Assembly: GCA_014843695.1 (NCBI GenBank)
Contig: CM026387.1
Coordinates: 70,314,795 to 70,378,794 of the forward strand
Source of the DNA: Archivesica marissinica
Lineage: Eukaryota > Mollusca > Bivalvia > Venerida > Vesicomyidae
Reading direction: 5' to 3'
DNA length: 64,000 nt
The position numbers and the translations under genes were made by a program. Positions 17,427 through 28,400 of this stretch are shown here, in pieces; the stretch's first letter is position 1; each line of letters opens with the position of its first letter. Below the pieces are notes generated by a model. It saw only the letters and a list, made by a program, of their open reading frames with translations, searched no databases and was not told the DNA's origin.

Positions 17427-17580
17427 GTTATTATTACATGCAAACGAAATACGAAGGATTCCATCAACGATATATCACATCTTTATTACAAAACACAAAC
17501 TGATCAACTAAAAATATTCCAACTTGTTTAAAACAATATATTTAAAACTATATATTTATATAGTCATTTGTTCAAGTAGA
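17427..17580. repeat. Duplicated flank, unit 2
   Basis: Matches 15642-15775 with an extra ATATATTTAAAACT insertion. Confidence 0.7.
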
Positions 17581-17626
17581 GTCAAATATATTTTAGTCTC
17601 TCATGTCATGACATACACGAATAAAT

Positions 17627-17706
17627 GGTGTACAGTCAAACCTGTGTTAGTGGTCACCTCTATTAAGCAGCCAGTTGCCAGATTCCCAACACAGGTTTGA
17701 CTGTAG
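17627..17706. mobile_element. 80-bp inverted-repeat mini-element
   Basis: Ends TACAGTCAAACCTGTGTTAG and AACACAGGTTTGACTGTA are inverted copies flanking about 40 bp. TA borders suggest a Tc1/mariner-type MITE. A half-match (ACAGTCAAACCTG) recurs at 53959. Confidence 0.6.
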
Positions 17707-18337
17707 TCCTATTGTTCCCATTTATATAAAATTAGGTAAAAACGTGTGTGGGACGGATAGACGCATATCTCTGTCTATAAAATCAAAGCATTTTTTCAGG
17801 TCTATATATGCAGTTAACACATTGCTAGTATTTCTGATAATGCAATTAAGTGTGAAAATGTGCTCTTCACAAGACCTCTTGGCTCTAAACCGCTCTGCTC
17901 ATCTGCTAATATCTCATTGCGTTCAAGGTAAAAAGTGACACGTTTGTTAATTTGTAATAAAAGAGCTGTATAATTTGCTAACACACGATAACAAACTAAT
18001 TCCTCTATAGCTCAATGACATGCGTTTGTCCGAATTAATGTCATTCAGTATTGAAAATATAATTGCCCTCCTCCACACAGATGGTATAATCCCACAGTCA
18101 AATACTAACTGGAACAATTGTTGCAAAACCGCAATCATTGGCGGGAATTTCAATACATCGTACGGTAATTTATCGATTCCAGGTGCTGATCCAGACTTAG
18201 CATTCATAGTGATCCGACATATTTCCTCTATTGTAATATTCCCATTCGATTGCACATTTGGTATATATAACGGGACGAGTAACTGTTTATGTAATTTGCA
18301 CCTATTATAATGTTCCTCGTCAAAATCACATTGTATA
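17690..18337 (-). pseudogene. LINE reverse transcriptase, N-terminal half
   Basis: The frame is open from the insertion border to 17947. It reads DFDEEHYNRCKLHKQLL, then NGNITIEEICRITMNAKSGS and APGIDKLPYDVLKFPP. After a frame break, motif A reads AYIDLKKCFDFIDRDM at about 17765-17815. The YxDD region is missing, so the copy is dead. The 'k.gkA.GiD.ipye.lk' block is typical of endonuclease-type LINEs. Confidence 0.75.
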
Positions 18338-18822
18338 AGTTTTTATCTATCTATCTATCTTCCTTTAATGTCGAACCCCTCACGGGGACGTAGACATGTT
18401 GCGCGTCAAAAACCGCAAAGAAGTTAAAAGTATGAGTAGTTAAAAGTATAATTTAAGAAGGTGTGAAAATAAGTTGTGGTAAAAGTTTAAAAGCAGCTAC
18501 GCAGAACAACTAGGGACTGGCATGTTCAATATGGTAAACTGCCGTATTGAATTGCTCTATGGTAGGGAGATGGACACTGTCAGGAGGGAGGTGGTTCCAA
18601 TGATAGATTGTTCTTGGAAAGAAGGAAAACTTGTAGTAGTCTGTAGTTGCTGTAATTAACCTATAGCTTAAGGAATGGCAATGGCGAGTAGGACGGGAGA
18701 GAGGAACTAGGTAATTTTCAATGGGAATAGCAACAAGATCATTATGAATTTTATACATAAGGGATAACCTATTGTCAATACGCCGTTGATCTAGTCTGCG
18801 TATATTTAGGGAATGTAGCATG
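18338..18822 (-). mobile_element. CR1-like LINE 3' end inserted in the other LINE
   Basis: A 485-bp 5'-truncated copy ending in a (GATA)n tail (18340-18360). It encodes the RT C-terminal region (MLHSLNIRRLDQRRIDNRLS, then FSFFPRTIYHWNHLPPDSV). The same MLHSLN.RRL string ends the RT at 29,980. Confidence 0.75.
18510..18821 (-). pseudogene. CR1-like RT C-terminal fragment
   Basis: 103 aa with LSLMYKIHNDLVAIPIENYL and the conserved YYKFSFFPRTIYHWNHLP close, the usual terminus of CR1/Jockey-type ORF2 proteins. A remnant of an insertion truncated at its 5' end. Confidence 0.75.
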
Positions 18823-18987
18823 TTTTAAAGTGTTCTTCCATTCAAAAACTGTGTACTTGTCATTTGTTATATTTCCATTGTTATCGACTGCTTCTATTGG
18901 GATTGATTTGTCCTTGCGTGGCCCTAATTCCTGACTTTTCCTCCAGAAATCTGCCGGGTTGTTAGTCGACACTTCTTCGATATCCAT
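18823..18987 (-). pseudogene. LINE endonuclease-RT linker fragment
   Basis: Reads NPADFWRKSQELGPRKDKSI, then VDNNGNITNDKYTVFEWKN, the linker typical of this LINE type. It is cut by the 18338-18822 insertion, after which the frame enters foreign sequence. Confidence 0.65.
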
Positions 18988-19334
18988 CGCCTGTGCGTAT
19001 CTGTATGCGCGCTCTGACTGGCGTAGCAGTTTATCAAATTTGTTACGTGTACCAATATAATCGTAGCCTATGTTTCATTTGATTATTCCCCTTGCATTTT
19101 AAGAACTTGTGTTCCTTTAACCGCATTACGTTCCACATGGCATCCAGCTTCTCGTCCCAATACGGTTACTTAGTTCTATGTCGGTTTTGCTGTTTTCTTG
19201 GAAGTATCATGGTGTGGTATTGTATTTAGCATGTCCTAGTATATGGCATCACACAAACTGTCATATATGGAATCTAGGTTCGACTGAGTTTCTCTGCAAC
19301 TTTCAATTCTCAAAATAACATTCACTATCGCGTT

Positions 19335-20017
19335 TCAGGATAATGTACTGTCCATAAAGTCAGTAGATATTCGATTTATTTTAAATTTGATAATATTAAT
19401 CAGTTGGCTAGTATGGTCTATTGTCTGTGAACCATCGTAATCCGTTTTACAGTAATCAAGCTCAAATTCTGCCAAAAGTACAGAGTGGTCAGGTAAGCGT
19501 GAGCGCTCACCAAGTAATGCGTGAAGTCCGTATTGGTCTATGAGCTCATTTACCGTTAACACGGTGAAGTATTTGCACTTAGTTAGTATATCATGTGGGA
19601 CGCACATGTAATCCACAACTGTTTTACCTCTGCCAGATATTGACGTAAACTTGTCATGTGGAAATCTACCATTTAAAATACAAAACTTTGAATCATTCAG
19701 AAATTCGATGAAACTGTGCCCATGTTGATTAATGTTTGTATCCAGAATACTTCGTTCTGGAATTTCGACGCACTCCTGTAATGTCATGTCCTGAACATGC
19801 TGTCACATTCACTATATAGGTATATAAGTGTTAATAGATGCGTGAAGAAACGTGGACCGTCACTGCCTCTGATTGACGATTCAGGTGGTAGGTAACATGC
19901 GAGAACAATAAAAGCTCGACCAGTCTGCTTATGGGAAAATGCTACCGCTAAAATTCCGTCATAAGATCGATCGGCGATGGTGATAACATAATGTTCGCTA
20001 ATCCATTTTTGCACCAA
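19335..20017 (-). pseudogene. LINE AP-endonuclease domain, frameshifted
   Basis: Two abutting frames (20017-19784 and 19787-19335) encode VITIADRSYDGILAVAFSHK, then ACYLPPESS, then FCILNGRFPHDKFTSISGRG KTVVDYMCVP and LPDHSVLLAEF. The N-G-R...D-x-x-T...G..VVDY...SDH-like series is the endonuclease/exonuclease/phosphatase fold that nicks target DNA. A single frameshift separates the halves. Confidence 0.75.
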
Positions 20018-20271
20018 TATTCCAACGCCACCTGATGCCTTTGGGGCATTACGGTGTATTTCAACTCTGTTAAAACCGAACCATAGGTAGCCTTCGCATT
20101 CAATATCATTATTGTCCGCTAAATGGGGTTCACATATCGATATATGTCAGCGTTTAATGCACGAATGAATCCTACTCGTAAATCATGATTATCCGTAGTC
20201 CAGCCGCACACATTTATGTGTGCTAGTTTCACACTGGGGCGGTGCTCGTCCTAGGGCCGGTTAGCCCGTTC

Positions 20272-20478
20272 CTAGTTAACCTGTGTTCGATCGTCCTGTG
20301 CCTGGTTATTCTGGAGGATTCGCTGTAATATGCGGCCGTTCACGGTTACTCTGAAGTTGTGTCCCTGTGGGAGCTGTCTCAGTAAAGCCCGTGCGTTCAT
20401 TTCTATAATACGTTCCGCATGAGACTTACTGCTCTTCAAGAACACTTGGCTGTACTGTTGGGAGTTCTTTAGAGACAT
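20272..20478 (-). pseudogene. LINE ORF1 C-terminal piece
   Basis: Reads SQVFLKSSKSHAERIIEMNA and RALLRQLPQGHNFRVTVNGR, consistent with the C-terminal domain of LINE ORF1-type proteins. A stop follows soon after. Confidence 0.5.
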
Positions 20479-20667
20479 TTATTCCGTAGCACAAGTATCT
20501 TTTCATCTCTGTTTCGAAAAGAAATCTTCACGTAACCTGGTCTGTCATTATGATATGAGCGAAAGCGAAACACAGAAATCACATGAACGGCCTGTGACAC
20601 GTTATTCCCTATAGCACTTATAATAGCTCTGGCTTTTTGCCTTCTTGCAAATTAGGTACGCTACTGG

Positions 20668-21135
20668 CTATGATTGATATATCCGAGTCATCATTATAGG
20701 ATGGCCTAAATCGCTGCTGCCTTCATTTTCACCCGCCTGGGGCTGACCTTTATCCGTATCCATTGTGTCATCGGAATGTCCATGGGGTGTTGATCGAATC
20801 TGTTCTAGGGAGTCAATCATGGACTGAATAGTGGTAAACATACTGTCAATTCGGCTACATTCACGTTCTATATCCAACGTAAATCTGTCACGTAAACTTG
20901 CAACTTGACTGTCAATATTTAGTACTAACTCATTCCTCAACTTGTCCAATTTACTCTCAAAACAGGGTACGCATACTATCATGCCTATTCTGTATCCATT
21001 CCATACTGTTAATAAGTATGTCCAGCTTCTCTGAATCACTCTTAGCCACCGCCATATATATATAATATCGGATGTGTGCGAGTGTACTTGATCAAAATAT
21101 AAATCCGCCATTTTTTCTGCCAATTCGAAATCCAA
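20668..21135 (-). pseudogene. LINE ORF1-like coiled-coil region
   Basis: 155 codons without a clear ATG. The centre (FESKLDKLRNELVLNIDSQV, then SRIDSMFTTIQSMIDSLEQI) has heptad spacing typical of a coiled coil, followed by an acidic Ser-rich tail. Assignment rests on position upstream of the endonuclease. Confidence 0.45.
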
Positions 21136-21836
21136 TTTTAGACTATTTGCAATGATGTGTTATTGCATGAATTCAATTTGCATGAATTTATTTGTCGAAA
21201 AAAAGGTTTATTTTACAGTAATATTGCGCTTGTTGATTGTGTATCGTCTTATTCCAGTGTCAGTGAATGTTAATCTGGCTCATAAGAACGTTTTCAACAG
21301 TTAATAAAGCGTTCGAGCCATACCGACGGTAAAAGAATGTAGGATTATGGGGAAAATACCCATTACATATTTTCCCACAATTCAACTTCTAGCTCAACTT
21401 CCGTGCGAAGATTTAAAATTAGATAACATATCAACACTTTCATCTCAATTCGCTTTACCGTAATGGGGTCATTTCACCAAGAAATCTTCCCGGAAGACTG
21501 AGCTGCGATCTCAGAGCGTGGCTTAATCGCCGCAGGTCGTTCGTAGTCGACTGTTGACCGAGGGTTAGTCACGTCATGGTCTCCCATGGTTACACATGAT
21601 TGAGGAGTGGTCTCTGTTCTATTATTGGTCTAGTTGAAATACATCCTAGGCTGAGTTATATCTATAGCAGATAGTGTATGTAAATCGTTGCCTCTCTGAT
21701 ACCAGGGCTTTTCTCTACCAGCTTCCATTGAGTTAACATCTCTGTTCATATATTACTTTATCATTATATATGTATGTCAATAAATATAGTTAGAACACAT
21801 TAAGCACTTATTGTCGTTCTATAGTTAATACCAAAA
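21136..21836. other. Possible gypsy LTR, boundaries unclear
   Basis: Directly upstream of the primer-binding-like site. It ends with ...AAAACATAACA, as LTRs do, and includes AATAAATATAG near 21780. I cannot locate the 5' LTR edge or a partner LTR. Confidence 0.35.
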
Positions 21837-21956
21837 CATAACATGGTGTCAGAAATTATGACTTTGTGAATTGTATATACATATGTACATTCAAATTGTA
21901 GGAATTATATTGCACATTCACTAGATTATATGTTGAGACTTATTGACTAAATCAGT

Positions 21957-22110
21957 ATGGATTTAACAGGTGTACCAACACCTAGAATGGACTGGGAAAG
22001 CCAAAATCTGCTGGAAACATTAAAAAAATTTCGTCAACAAACGGAATTGATTTTTAAAGGCCCATTACATAAAAAATCGGGTGAAATGAAGGTGACAATG
22101 ATTTTGTTGT
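21957..22110 (+). pseudogene. Gypsy gag N-terminus
   Basis: MDLTGVPTPRMDWESQNLLE followed by [20 protein letters not shown], the familiar 'F.gPL.kk....k..ylLlW' start of metazoan gypsy gag. The frame ends at a stop just after LLW, at the deletion point. Confidence 0.65.
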
Positions 22111-22129
22111 GGCCATGATTGAACTTGAA

Positions 22130-22919
22130 TGTCTCGGTATTATGTTCGGGCTGAAGAGGTACCACCAATGGGTTTATGGTAGGAAAGTGCTAGTAGAGAC
22201 TGATCATCTCCCACTCATTCCTATATTTCGCAAACCATTATATTGTGCACCTGCACGATGACATAGAGGTCAAGTACCGTCCTGGTAAGGACATACCGAT
22301 ACCTGATACGCTGTCACGGAAATCACTTCCTGACACTGACCCTAACCGTACAGGATCTGCAGACATACATGTACACATGGTTATGTCAAGTTTACCTATC
22401 AGTGACTCTAAGATGCAGGAAATTGTGTCTAAAACTGACGAGAACAAACAAATGACTATACTGAAACAAGTCATTTTCCAAGGATGGCCTGTTACTAGAC
22501 AAGAATGTCAGCCAGAAGTGTTAGATTTCTGGAATTACAGGGACGAATTGACAGTTGCCGATAAGGTTATTCTAAAGGGTAGTAAGATAGTTATACCTGA
22601 GGTGTTACGTTCACAAATGCTAGAAGTTCTACATTCTGGACATATGGGAGTCGAAAAGTGCATTAGACGAGCACGCGACCTATGTTCTGGCCTAGAATTT
22701 CAAGTGATATCACTCAATTGGTATTGAACTGTCCAATTTGCTTGAAGCATAGGGCTTCGAACCCAAAAGAGCCTCTCATGTCACATGATATACCTGATTA
22801 CCCTTGGCAGATAGTTGCGACAGATCTATTTACTTGGGATAGCAAGAATTATCTTGTAGTGGTAGATCACTACTCACATTATTTCGAGCTAAAAATAGAT
22901 CGTAGCACGGTTTTTTGAC
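22130..22919 (+). pseudogene. Gypsy RNase H end and integrase N-terminal half
   Basis: RNase H end: [14 protein letters not shown], then EVKYRPGKDIPIPDTLSRKS. Integrase zinc domain: [18 protein letters not shown], then [16 protein letters not shown]. Core start: [21 protein letters not shown] one-base frameshift near 22680 separates the HH and CC parts of the zinc finger. The core is cut before the second Asp. Confidence 0.75.
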
Positions 22920-22931
22920 ATGTCAAAAAAC
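22910..22931. repeat. Perfect 22-bp palindrome at an element breakpoint
   Basis: GTTTTTTGACA TGTCAAAAAAC is fully self-complementary and marks the exact place where the gypsy integrase stops. Confidence 0.75.
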
Positions 22932-23271
22932 TGAGCCTAAACTTAGAAGTCGCACAGAGAGCGTCGAAAGAGCGAGCAAGGTCGAGGGACAATTAAGGCT
23001 AGAGTGTGGATGAGCGAGGCTCAGTCTTCTCGAGCGAGAACTGATTGCGAGCATGGTCGTACTGCTCGACCCGTCCTCGACACTCGCTCGATCCGTGCGA
23101 TCTAGCTTCGCGCTTTTGCGATCAAGCCTCGCTCCGCCCAACCTATCCCAGACCTTCCCTAGACCCGTACTCTCCATATTCTTCCCATGGGCATGACTGG
23201 ATTAAGATAAGAGGATTAAGGTGCGACCTGGCGTTTAAGCTTCAACCAATAAAGATAACCTTCGCTTAAGT
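22932..23271. other. CG-richer stretch, nothing recognised
   Basis: Repeated CTCGAGCGAG/CGAGC-type words, but no supported gene. Confidence 0.4.
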
Positions 23272-23522
23272 TTAACTCTTTCAGCGCCGAATAAATTCAG
23301 AGCATGTGCAAACAACATAGATCCAGATCAGCCGCGGCGTAACGCCGCGTCTGATCAGGATCTATGTTATTTGCTATTCGGACAGGTGCCTCAGCTCCAC
23401 TGTCTGAAGAGCAATCAGCATATAGCCTGATCAGACGGCATGTTCTGTTCTGTGCGATCGGGTTCTCTACCTTTTTTTTTTACAAAGTCGCTTTTATGCG
23501 ACACTGGCGGTGAAAGAGTTAA
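23272..23522. mobile_element. piggyBac-like MITE P1, copy 2
   Basis: TTAA-bounded, ends TTAACTCTTTCAGCGCC / GGCGGTGAAAGAGTTAA, hairpin core at 23319-23363. It truncates the Harbinger fragment that follows. Confidence 0.85.
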
Positions 23523-24085
23523 ACAATATTTTTGTAATCAGTACAGTGATCCAGAACTGGTTGGTTTTCTGATGTATACATGCTTACCACCGAGAGCTCC
23601 AATTGCATGTGGCACATTCCACCTTCTCTCAAAGTCATCAGCAACGGTCTACCTCTCTGCAGCTGTGCGTGGACAGGGAATAACTTCATGCTTGTATTCA
23701 TCCACAATAGCTTGACACACCAGAGGAAGGAAGGTGGCTACCGTATGGCGTGATACACTGCACTCATAGGACAGGCTTGGGTAGTCTATGCCGCTTGCAA
23801 GGAGTCTCAGGGTGGCAGTCAACTTCACACCAGGTTCTATAGCTTTTCGATAGTTAGTGTCCATCTTCGCCATTCTGGGGCCCACACTGGCCAACAGTTC
23901 ATCAAACATCTCATGGGGCATAGGTCCGGTAGGTAGCTTCATCTCCCAACCTCAGTTCCTTCATGAGGGGGGTGTACTGACCATAATGTTCCCTCTGGCG
24001 TTCACGCATCCAGGGAGCAACCCAATATTTCTTCTTGGTATACTTCTTTTTCCTCATCTTCAGCATGGTTAGTATAACTAGAGAA
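23523..24085 (-). pseudogene. HARBI1-like (Harbinger) transposase remnant
   Basis: Minus strand in order: KKKYWVAPWMRERQREHYGQ, MPHEMFDELLASVGPRMAKM, TATLRLLASGIDYPSLSYEC and SVSRHTVATFLPLVCQAIVD. After an in-frame stop it continues [21 protein letters not shown] and [10 protein letters not shown]. This is the PIF/Harbinger nuclease; the usual GAIDGKH Asp is replaced by Gly (GALGGKH), and at least one frameshift and one stop are present. A piggyBac-like MITE cuts its 3' end. Confidence 0.8.
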
Positions 24086-24675
24086 TATTGCTGCAGTTTG
24101 AGGGTATGGTGCTGTAATAGCATAGCATGATGCAGAGCGACTGGATTCATGTTGGCCCTTCGGCGGCTGGTCAAAAACTGATGGTCGGCCACGTATCGCC
24201 GAGCCTTTCTATACGCTCGCAGTGGGTCGCACGCACATCCGGGGACCATGCCAGATTTGCGCGTATTGACAGCCCGTGAACAGCACGCAGGAAACACGTA
24301 CTACCTCCGCAAGGGGAGAGCACGACAGGCGTGGGTTGGTGGCACGGCTCAAACCTTCCCGGTTGGGAAAAAAGCGCGCGAACTACGTAGGCAGGACGCA
24401 CGAAGCACGCACGTGTGACTCACTCACCCCGTGCATGCCTCTTGCGTGACACATGCGGTACGCACGGATGTCCAATCGCAGGGGAAAACGTGGCACCCAC
24501 GTTGCACGCACTTCACGCGCAACTTGCAAAGCCCATGCGTTCCACATGCGTACAAACCGCGGCAGGTATACGAAGGCCCCGGAAAACTCACTTTCAATCA
24601 GTCGCTCACAGTTTCGACGAAGGCATTACTGCAGCACTTTGGAGAATTTTCACTATTTCCTGGATTTAATTCCCA

Positions 24676-24948
24676 ATGCCTGGCCCAAGCATGAAAGCCA
24701 GTTCCAAGGGGGCAGGACGTGGGAAGAAGACCCACAGAAAGGAGACACCGCGTGCAGCTTCACCTGAATATTCTGACACTGACGTGCAGGACACTCAGGC
24801 AACATCATCTCGCGAGAGGGAAGAGGCAGTGTCCCCTCCAGCAGAAGAGGAAGCAGGAGATAGCGACGCTGGTAGCCCGAGCACCGTTGCCAGCCTTAAC
24901 GGAAAGCGGCCCACCACCTCCAGCTACAACTTCCCATTTTTAATTTGA
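24676..24948 (+). CDS. Hypothetical acidic, Ser/Glu-rich ORF (possible Harbinger accessory protein)
   Basis: 90 aa starting MPGPSMKASSKGAGRGKKTH, then an acidic low-complexity stretch (SSREREEAVSPPAEEEAGDS). It lies opposite to the transposase remnant, where the Myb/SANT-like partner gene of Harbinger elements is often found. No Myb helix is visible, so this is a weak inference; it may be a truncated N-terminus. Confidence 0.35.
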   Translation: MPGPSMKASSKGAGRGKKTHRKETPRAASPEYSDTDVQDTQATSSREREEAVSPPAEEEAGDSDAGSPSTVASLNGKRPTTSSYNFPFLI

Positions 24949-24959
24949 CACTCACTTTG

Positions 24960-25308
24960 GACCCTTCGTTATGCGCGGAGCAACACGTTGAAGTACTTCA
25001 GCCAAGAGGTTGCGGTCCATGCGGAGATACGCCATGTAGTCTCCCTGCGACTCGCGATCCAGCTCCTGGAACAGGGTCTCGTACAGGCCGAAGAGTTGCC
25101 GCCTTTGCAACCAGGGCCTGACCCACCAGCGCCTCCTTCTCCCTCTCTTCCGCTACCCGGTTGTGACCTAGGATAGCCAATATGACATCCCGATCACTCC
25201 GCTGTTTTTCTTCCTCCTCCAGCGCAAGGAGGTGTAGAAGTCAAGTTCTTCATCCTCCAGTGCAAGGAGGTGTAGAAGACAACGTCTCATTCTACGTGGC
25301 AGTGCCAT
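24960..25308 (-). pseudogene. HARBI1-like transposase N-terminal remnant
   Basis: From an ATG at 25308 the frame gives MALPRRMRRCLLHLLALEDE. After frame breaks it continues RQLFGLYETLFQELDRESQG, DYMAYLRMDRNLLAEVLQRV and APRITKGPK, the N-terminal region of a Harbinger transposase. Catalytic parts are absent. Confidence 0.65.
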
Positions 25309-25790
25309 GGTGTGTGATGTGAACTGTATGTGTACGCTGTGTATGATCTGGACGATCTGGATGACTTGGTCGACGAGGGACACTTTATGTAGAGTGGTGG
25401 AAATGGACCGCGGGCCGTACTATCGCCGCATGGAGAAAGTACGCAATAAGTACGTTCATCTTGCGTCCGTCGTGCGTGTGTTGAAAGGGGCCCGTACGTT
25501 TCATGAAAACGTGCGACAAACGTGCGTTTGACTCGCATTTACCTTGCGTCATTTGCAAGGAGCACGTACAAGTCGCACTTACAACGCACGGCGCACGCTT
25601 GAAAGATTTTTCCACTGACCCCGTGCGTGCCGCACGTGGGTGGCAAGACATTCTTGCTCCCCCCGTACGGGGCCCTTGCAAATGCCACGAGACTTCCACG
25701 GCCTCTGCGAACTTGCCACGGCAATGAAAACCCGAAAAAACCGCAGAGAACGTGCGTCCCCCAAAACACGTACGGCAATTGTGACTGAGG

Positions 25791-26011
25791 CTTTACTTTC
25801 GATTATTGAATCGAATCGGCAGAACGACTATTTATAATCGAATCCAGCATGCATAGTTATAGAGACCACCTCACTGTACTATTAACGTTTGTATCATTGT
25901 CTAAAAATATCCGACCTCTCCTAATAGAGTTGTAACAGAATGCTTCTCTATTTATTTATTTTTTTCTATTTTATTATCTTGTCCTTACTAATCCAGCTCA
26001 TTTATTTTCAT
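25791..26011. other. Non-coding, nothing recognised
   Basis: AT-rich, no supported feature. Confidence 0.5.
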
Positions 26012-26530
26012 CTAAAATACTATAGTTATTACAGTACACATTGCTACGGTCATGCTAAAATAATATAGTTATTACAGTACACATCGCTACGGTTATGCTA
26101 AAATAATATAGTTATTACAGTACACTTCGTTACGGTTATGCTAAAATAATATAGTTATTACAGTACACTTCGCTACGGTTATGCTAAAATAATATAATTA
26201 TTACAGTACACATCGCTATGGTGATGCTAAACTACTATAGTTATTACAGTACACATCGCTACCGTCATGCTAAAATACTATTAAAGTTATTACCGTACAC
26301 ATCGCTAAGGTTATGCTAAAATAATATAATTATTACAGTGCACATCGCTACGGTCATGGTAAAATACTATATGTATTACAGTACACATCGCTACGGTCAT
26401 GCTAAAATACTATAGTTATTACAGTACACATTGCTACGGTCATGCTAAAATAATATAGTTATTACAGTACACATCGCTACCGTCATGCTAAAATAATATA
26501 GTTATTACAGTACACATCGCTACGGTCATT
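26012..26530. repeat. 43-bp minisatellite, about 12 units
   Basis: Unit read as CTAAAATAATATAGTTATTA followed by CAGTACACATCGCTACGGTC ATG. Units differ by single substitutions. Flanking sequence matches, in reverse orientation, 51062-51172, where only one unit is present. Confidence 0.9.
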
Positions 26531-26740
26531 TTGTTAACACCAATCTGGTTTATTGGGGAGGGCACTCGCTAATGTTGGTATAACTTGTTGCCCAGCAACC
26601 CATTTGCTTCTAGATTTTATTCTTACAGAGTTCAAGTACAAGCATAACATTGCAGTTGTATCATTTTGCTTATATATTTATCATGTTTATATCTGTAATT
26701 GTATTGTATATATGATCAAACAAGACCTCTCCTAATCGCT
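26531..26740 (+). mobile_element. Right part of the minisatellite-bearing dispersed element, with LINE-like tail
   Basis: GGGGAGGGCACTCGCTAATG is shared with the reverse complement of 51060-51100. The following sequence resembles 41505-41690, a LINE 3' end. Confidence 0.5.
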
Positions 26741-27998
26741 GTCGCTGTCATATAGGGCTGCCGATGTATTATTGTACCATGTGTTATGTCATGATGATGC
26801 CACATTACCAGAGGTTTTACCTTTTGTTGATATATAAACTTCCGCATGTTACGATTCATAATAGAATATCGAATATTACGATGGTGGAATTTTTCAATTT
26901 TCAACAGAGGAAACGAATACCTTAGTAAATACATTGCAACTGTAGCATATTTCGGATTAACATTGGATTGTCGGCCGCGTAGGAAAGAACATTACTATTA
27001 TATTCCTAGCATGGTTTACTGGAGTTATGTGTTACTGCAGTGTTTCTAAATTCCGTTGAAATAAAAATATTTATTATAAAATAGCGTTTTCGTACATGAT
27101 CATTCAGATACTTCTACCGGTCAACGGGCATTATCGTTGACTTTCCATGTGATTATTAAAAAACATATGTTACTAACCACATATCAATTCTACTGACTTA
27201 ATATAGAACTATCACCAATGTCAATGAAAGGGAACTATATATATTAATAAATTGAATTATTTGATAGAGCGTCTGTAAGTTGTGATCAATCGGATTTCGT
27301 GAACAAGTCCAAACGGTGACATTGTGTAATTTTGAGACGTGATCGTACAGGAAACACATTTGGCTAGTAATGTATATTTGGATATTTGATGTGTAAGTTT
27401 TATGTTCTTTTGCACGTATATTGTGCGTACACTTGTTATCTATAGGGGGCATAACCCTGACACGACCTTAGGCACGGTCAGTCTTCCCCTTACAAATAGT
27501 TCAAATAATTGGAGCAGCCGACATTTCACTAATGGGTAATGTATGTCAGAGATTTACAAATGTAATACAAGATTGATTGGTTAGTATTTAGTATTATTAT
27601 ATTCATTTGTTTGTAGACCATAAACTGTTTATGTCTTAATAAACGATTCTTCTTCTTCTACTAATGCGTTTTCCTTATTTGTAGCTGAAAATTGTGGACA
27701 TAATTATTGCCTAACATTTCAGTACAATGTTGTCCTTAGAGCATAACTCTAACGAACGTTCATGGCGTGTTTGATTGACAGCTTAGCGTGCAAAGAGTTG
27801 TTTTATGACGGCCTCAATTGTGAGTGTACTTGTTTCAATCTTTGTTATAGTCTCGTCTATGTACATATTACAAAACAAAGCATGGACAATAAGCAACAGT
27901 ACATAGCCATTCAATATTAATGAATTAAATGAGACTTAAATTACAGTTATCTATATAACAGATATATGAGCTTCCACGTATTGCTGAATACTGGCCCT
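26741..27998. other. Long non-coding stretch, nothing recognised
   Basis: About 1.26 kb without supported gene or repeat on either strand. Confidence 0.5.
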
Positions 27999-28133
27999 AG
28001 GTTATAAAACTAGTTTCAGAACTCAAACTCGACCTCAAGTGATTTGATTGGTTCAGTCTGATAATTAAGCTCAGCTGAACCAATCAGAAGCTTGAGACTG
28101 AGTTTGAGGTTGGAGAAAAGTGTTATAACCTCC
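27999..28133. mobile_element. Foldback MITE with GGTTATAA ends, copy 1
   Basis: Ends AGGTTATAAAAC / TGTTATAACCTCC. The arms are imperfect inverted copies of about 58 bp that include (C)TCAAACTC and TGATTGGTTCAG. A second copy is at 39916. Confidence 0.7.
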
Positions 28134-28136
28134 AGG

Positions 28137-28400
28137 CCACTACTTAGCATGTAGCGTTTCTTTAATTAATATGTTTTCTATGTCATTGTATATATATGTT
28201 GAGGGTCTTATTTGTATTAGCCATGTGTTATGTAAGCTCCCTCGTAAACTATAATAGTCCAATAAGCTCCTGTAGCTTTCAATTTAATCCACTTGTCTTG
28301 ATAGTTGTATTGTATGGATGTTATATGTACAGATGTTATATGTACAGATGTTATATGTCATGTTTATCTTGATAAATAAAATATGTTTAAACCAAACTAT
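28137..28400 (+). mobile_element. 5'-truncated LINE 3' end
   Basis: Ends in TAAATAAAATATGTTTAAAC, the same terminal string as at 30480 and 36670. Contains a short tandem of GATGTTATATGTACA (28317-28360). Confidence 0.5.

Larger units (their letters stand above)
17690..21135 (-). mobile_element. Degenerate LINE (ORF1, endonuclease, RT), 3'-truncated
   Basis: A minus-strand retrotransposon whose parts appear in the expected order: ORF1-like coiled coil (21135-20668), ORF1 C-terminal piece (20478-20272), AP-endonuclease (20017-19335), inter-domain linker (18987-18823) and reverse transcriptase (18337-17690). It is interrupted by another LINE at 18338-18822. Frames are broken in several places. 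Confidence 0.75.
21837..22919 (+). mobile_element. Internally deleted Ty3/gypsy element
   Basis: A primer-binding-like TGGTGTCAGAA (about 21844) is followed by a gag start (ATG 21957). After a deletion, the end of RNase H and the integrase zinc domain follow. It ends abruptly at a palindrome at 22910. Confidence 0.7.
24395..25790. mobile_element. Second Harbinger-related element with CGTGCG-rich ends
   Basis: Both flanks (24395-24560, 25430-25790) are packed with CGTGCGT/ACGCACG words in mirrored arrangement, surrounding a plus-strand ORF and a minus-strand transposase start. This fits the two-gene, divergent layout of Harbinger elements. Exact TIRs were not determined. Confidence 0.45.

Noticed and set aside
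24676..24948. Myb/SANT partner protein of Harbinger
   Set aside because: Position fits, but no Myb helices are visible; retained only as a hypothetical ORF.
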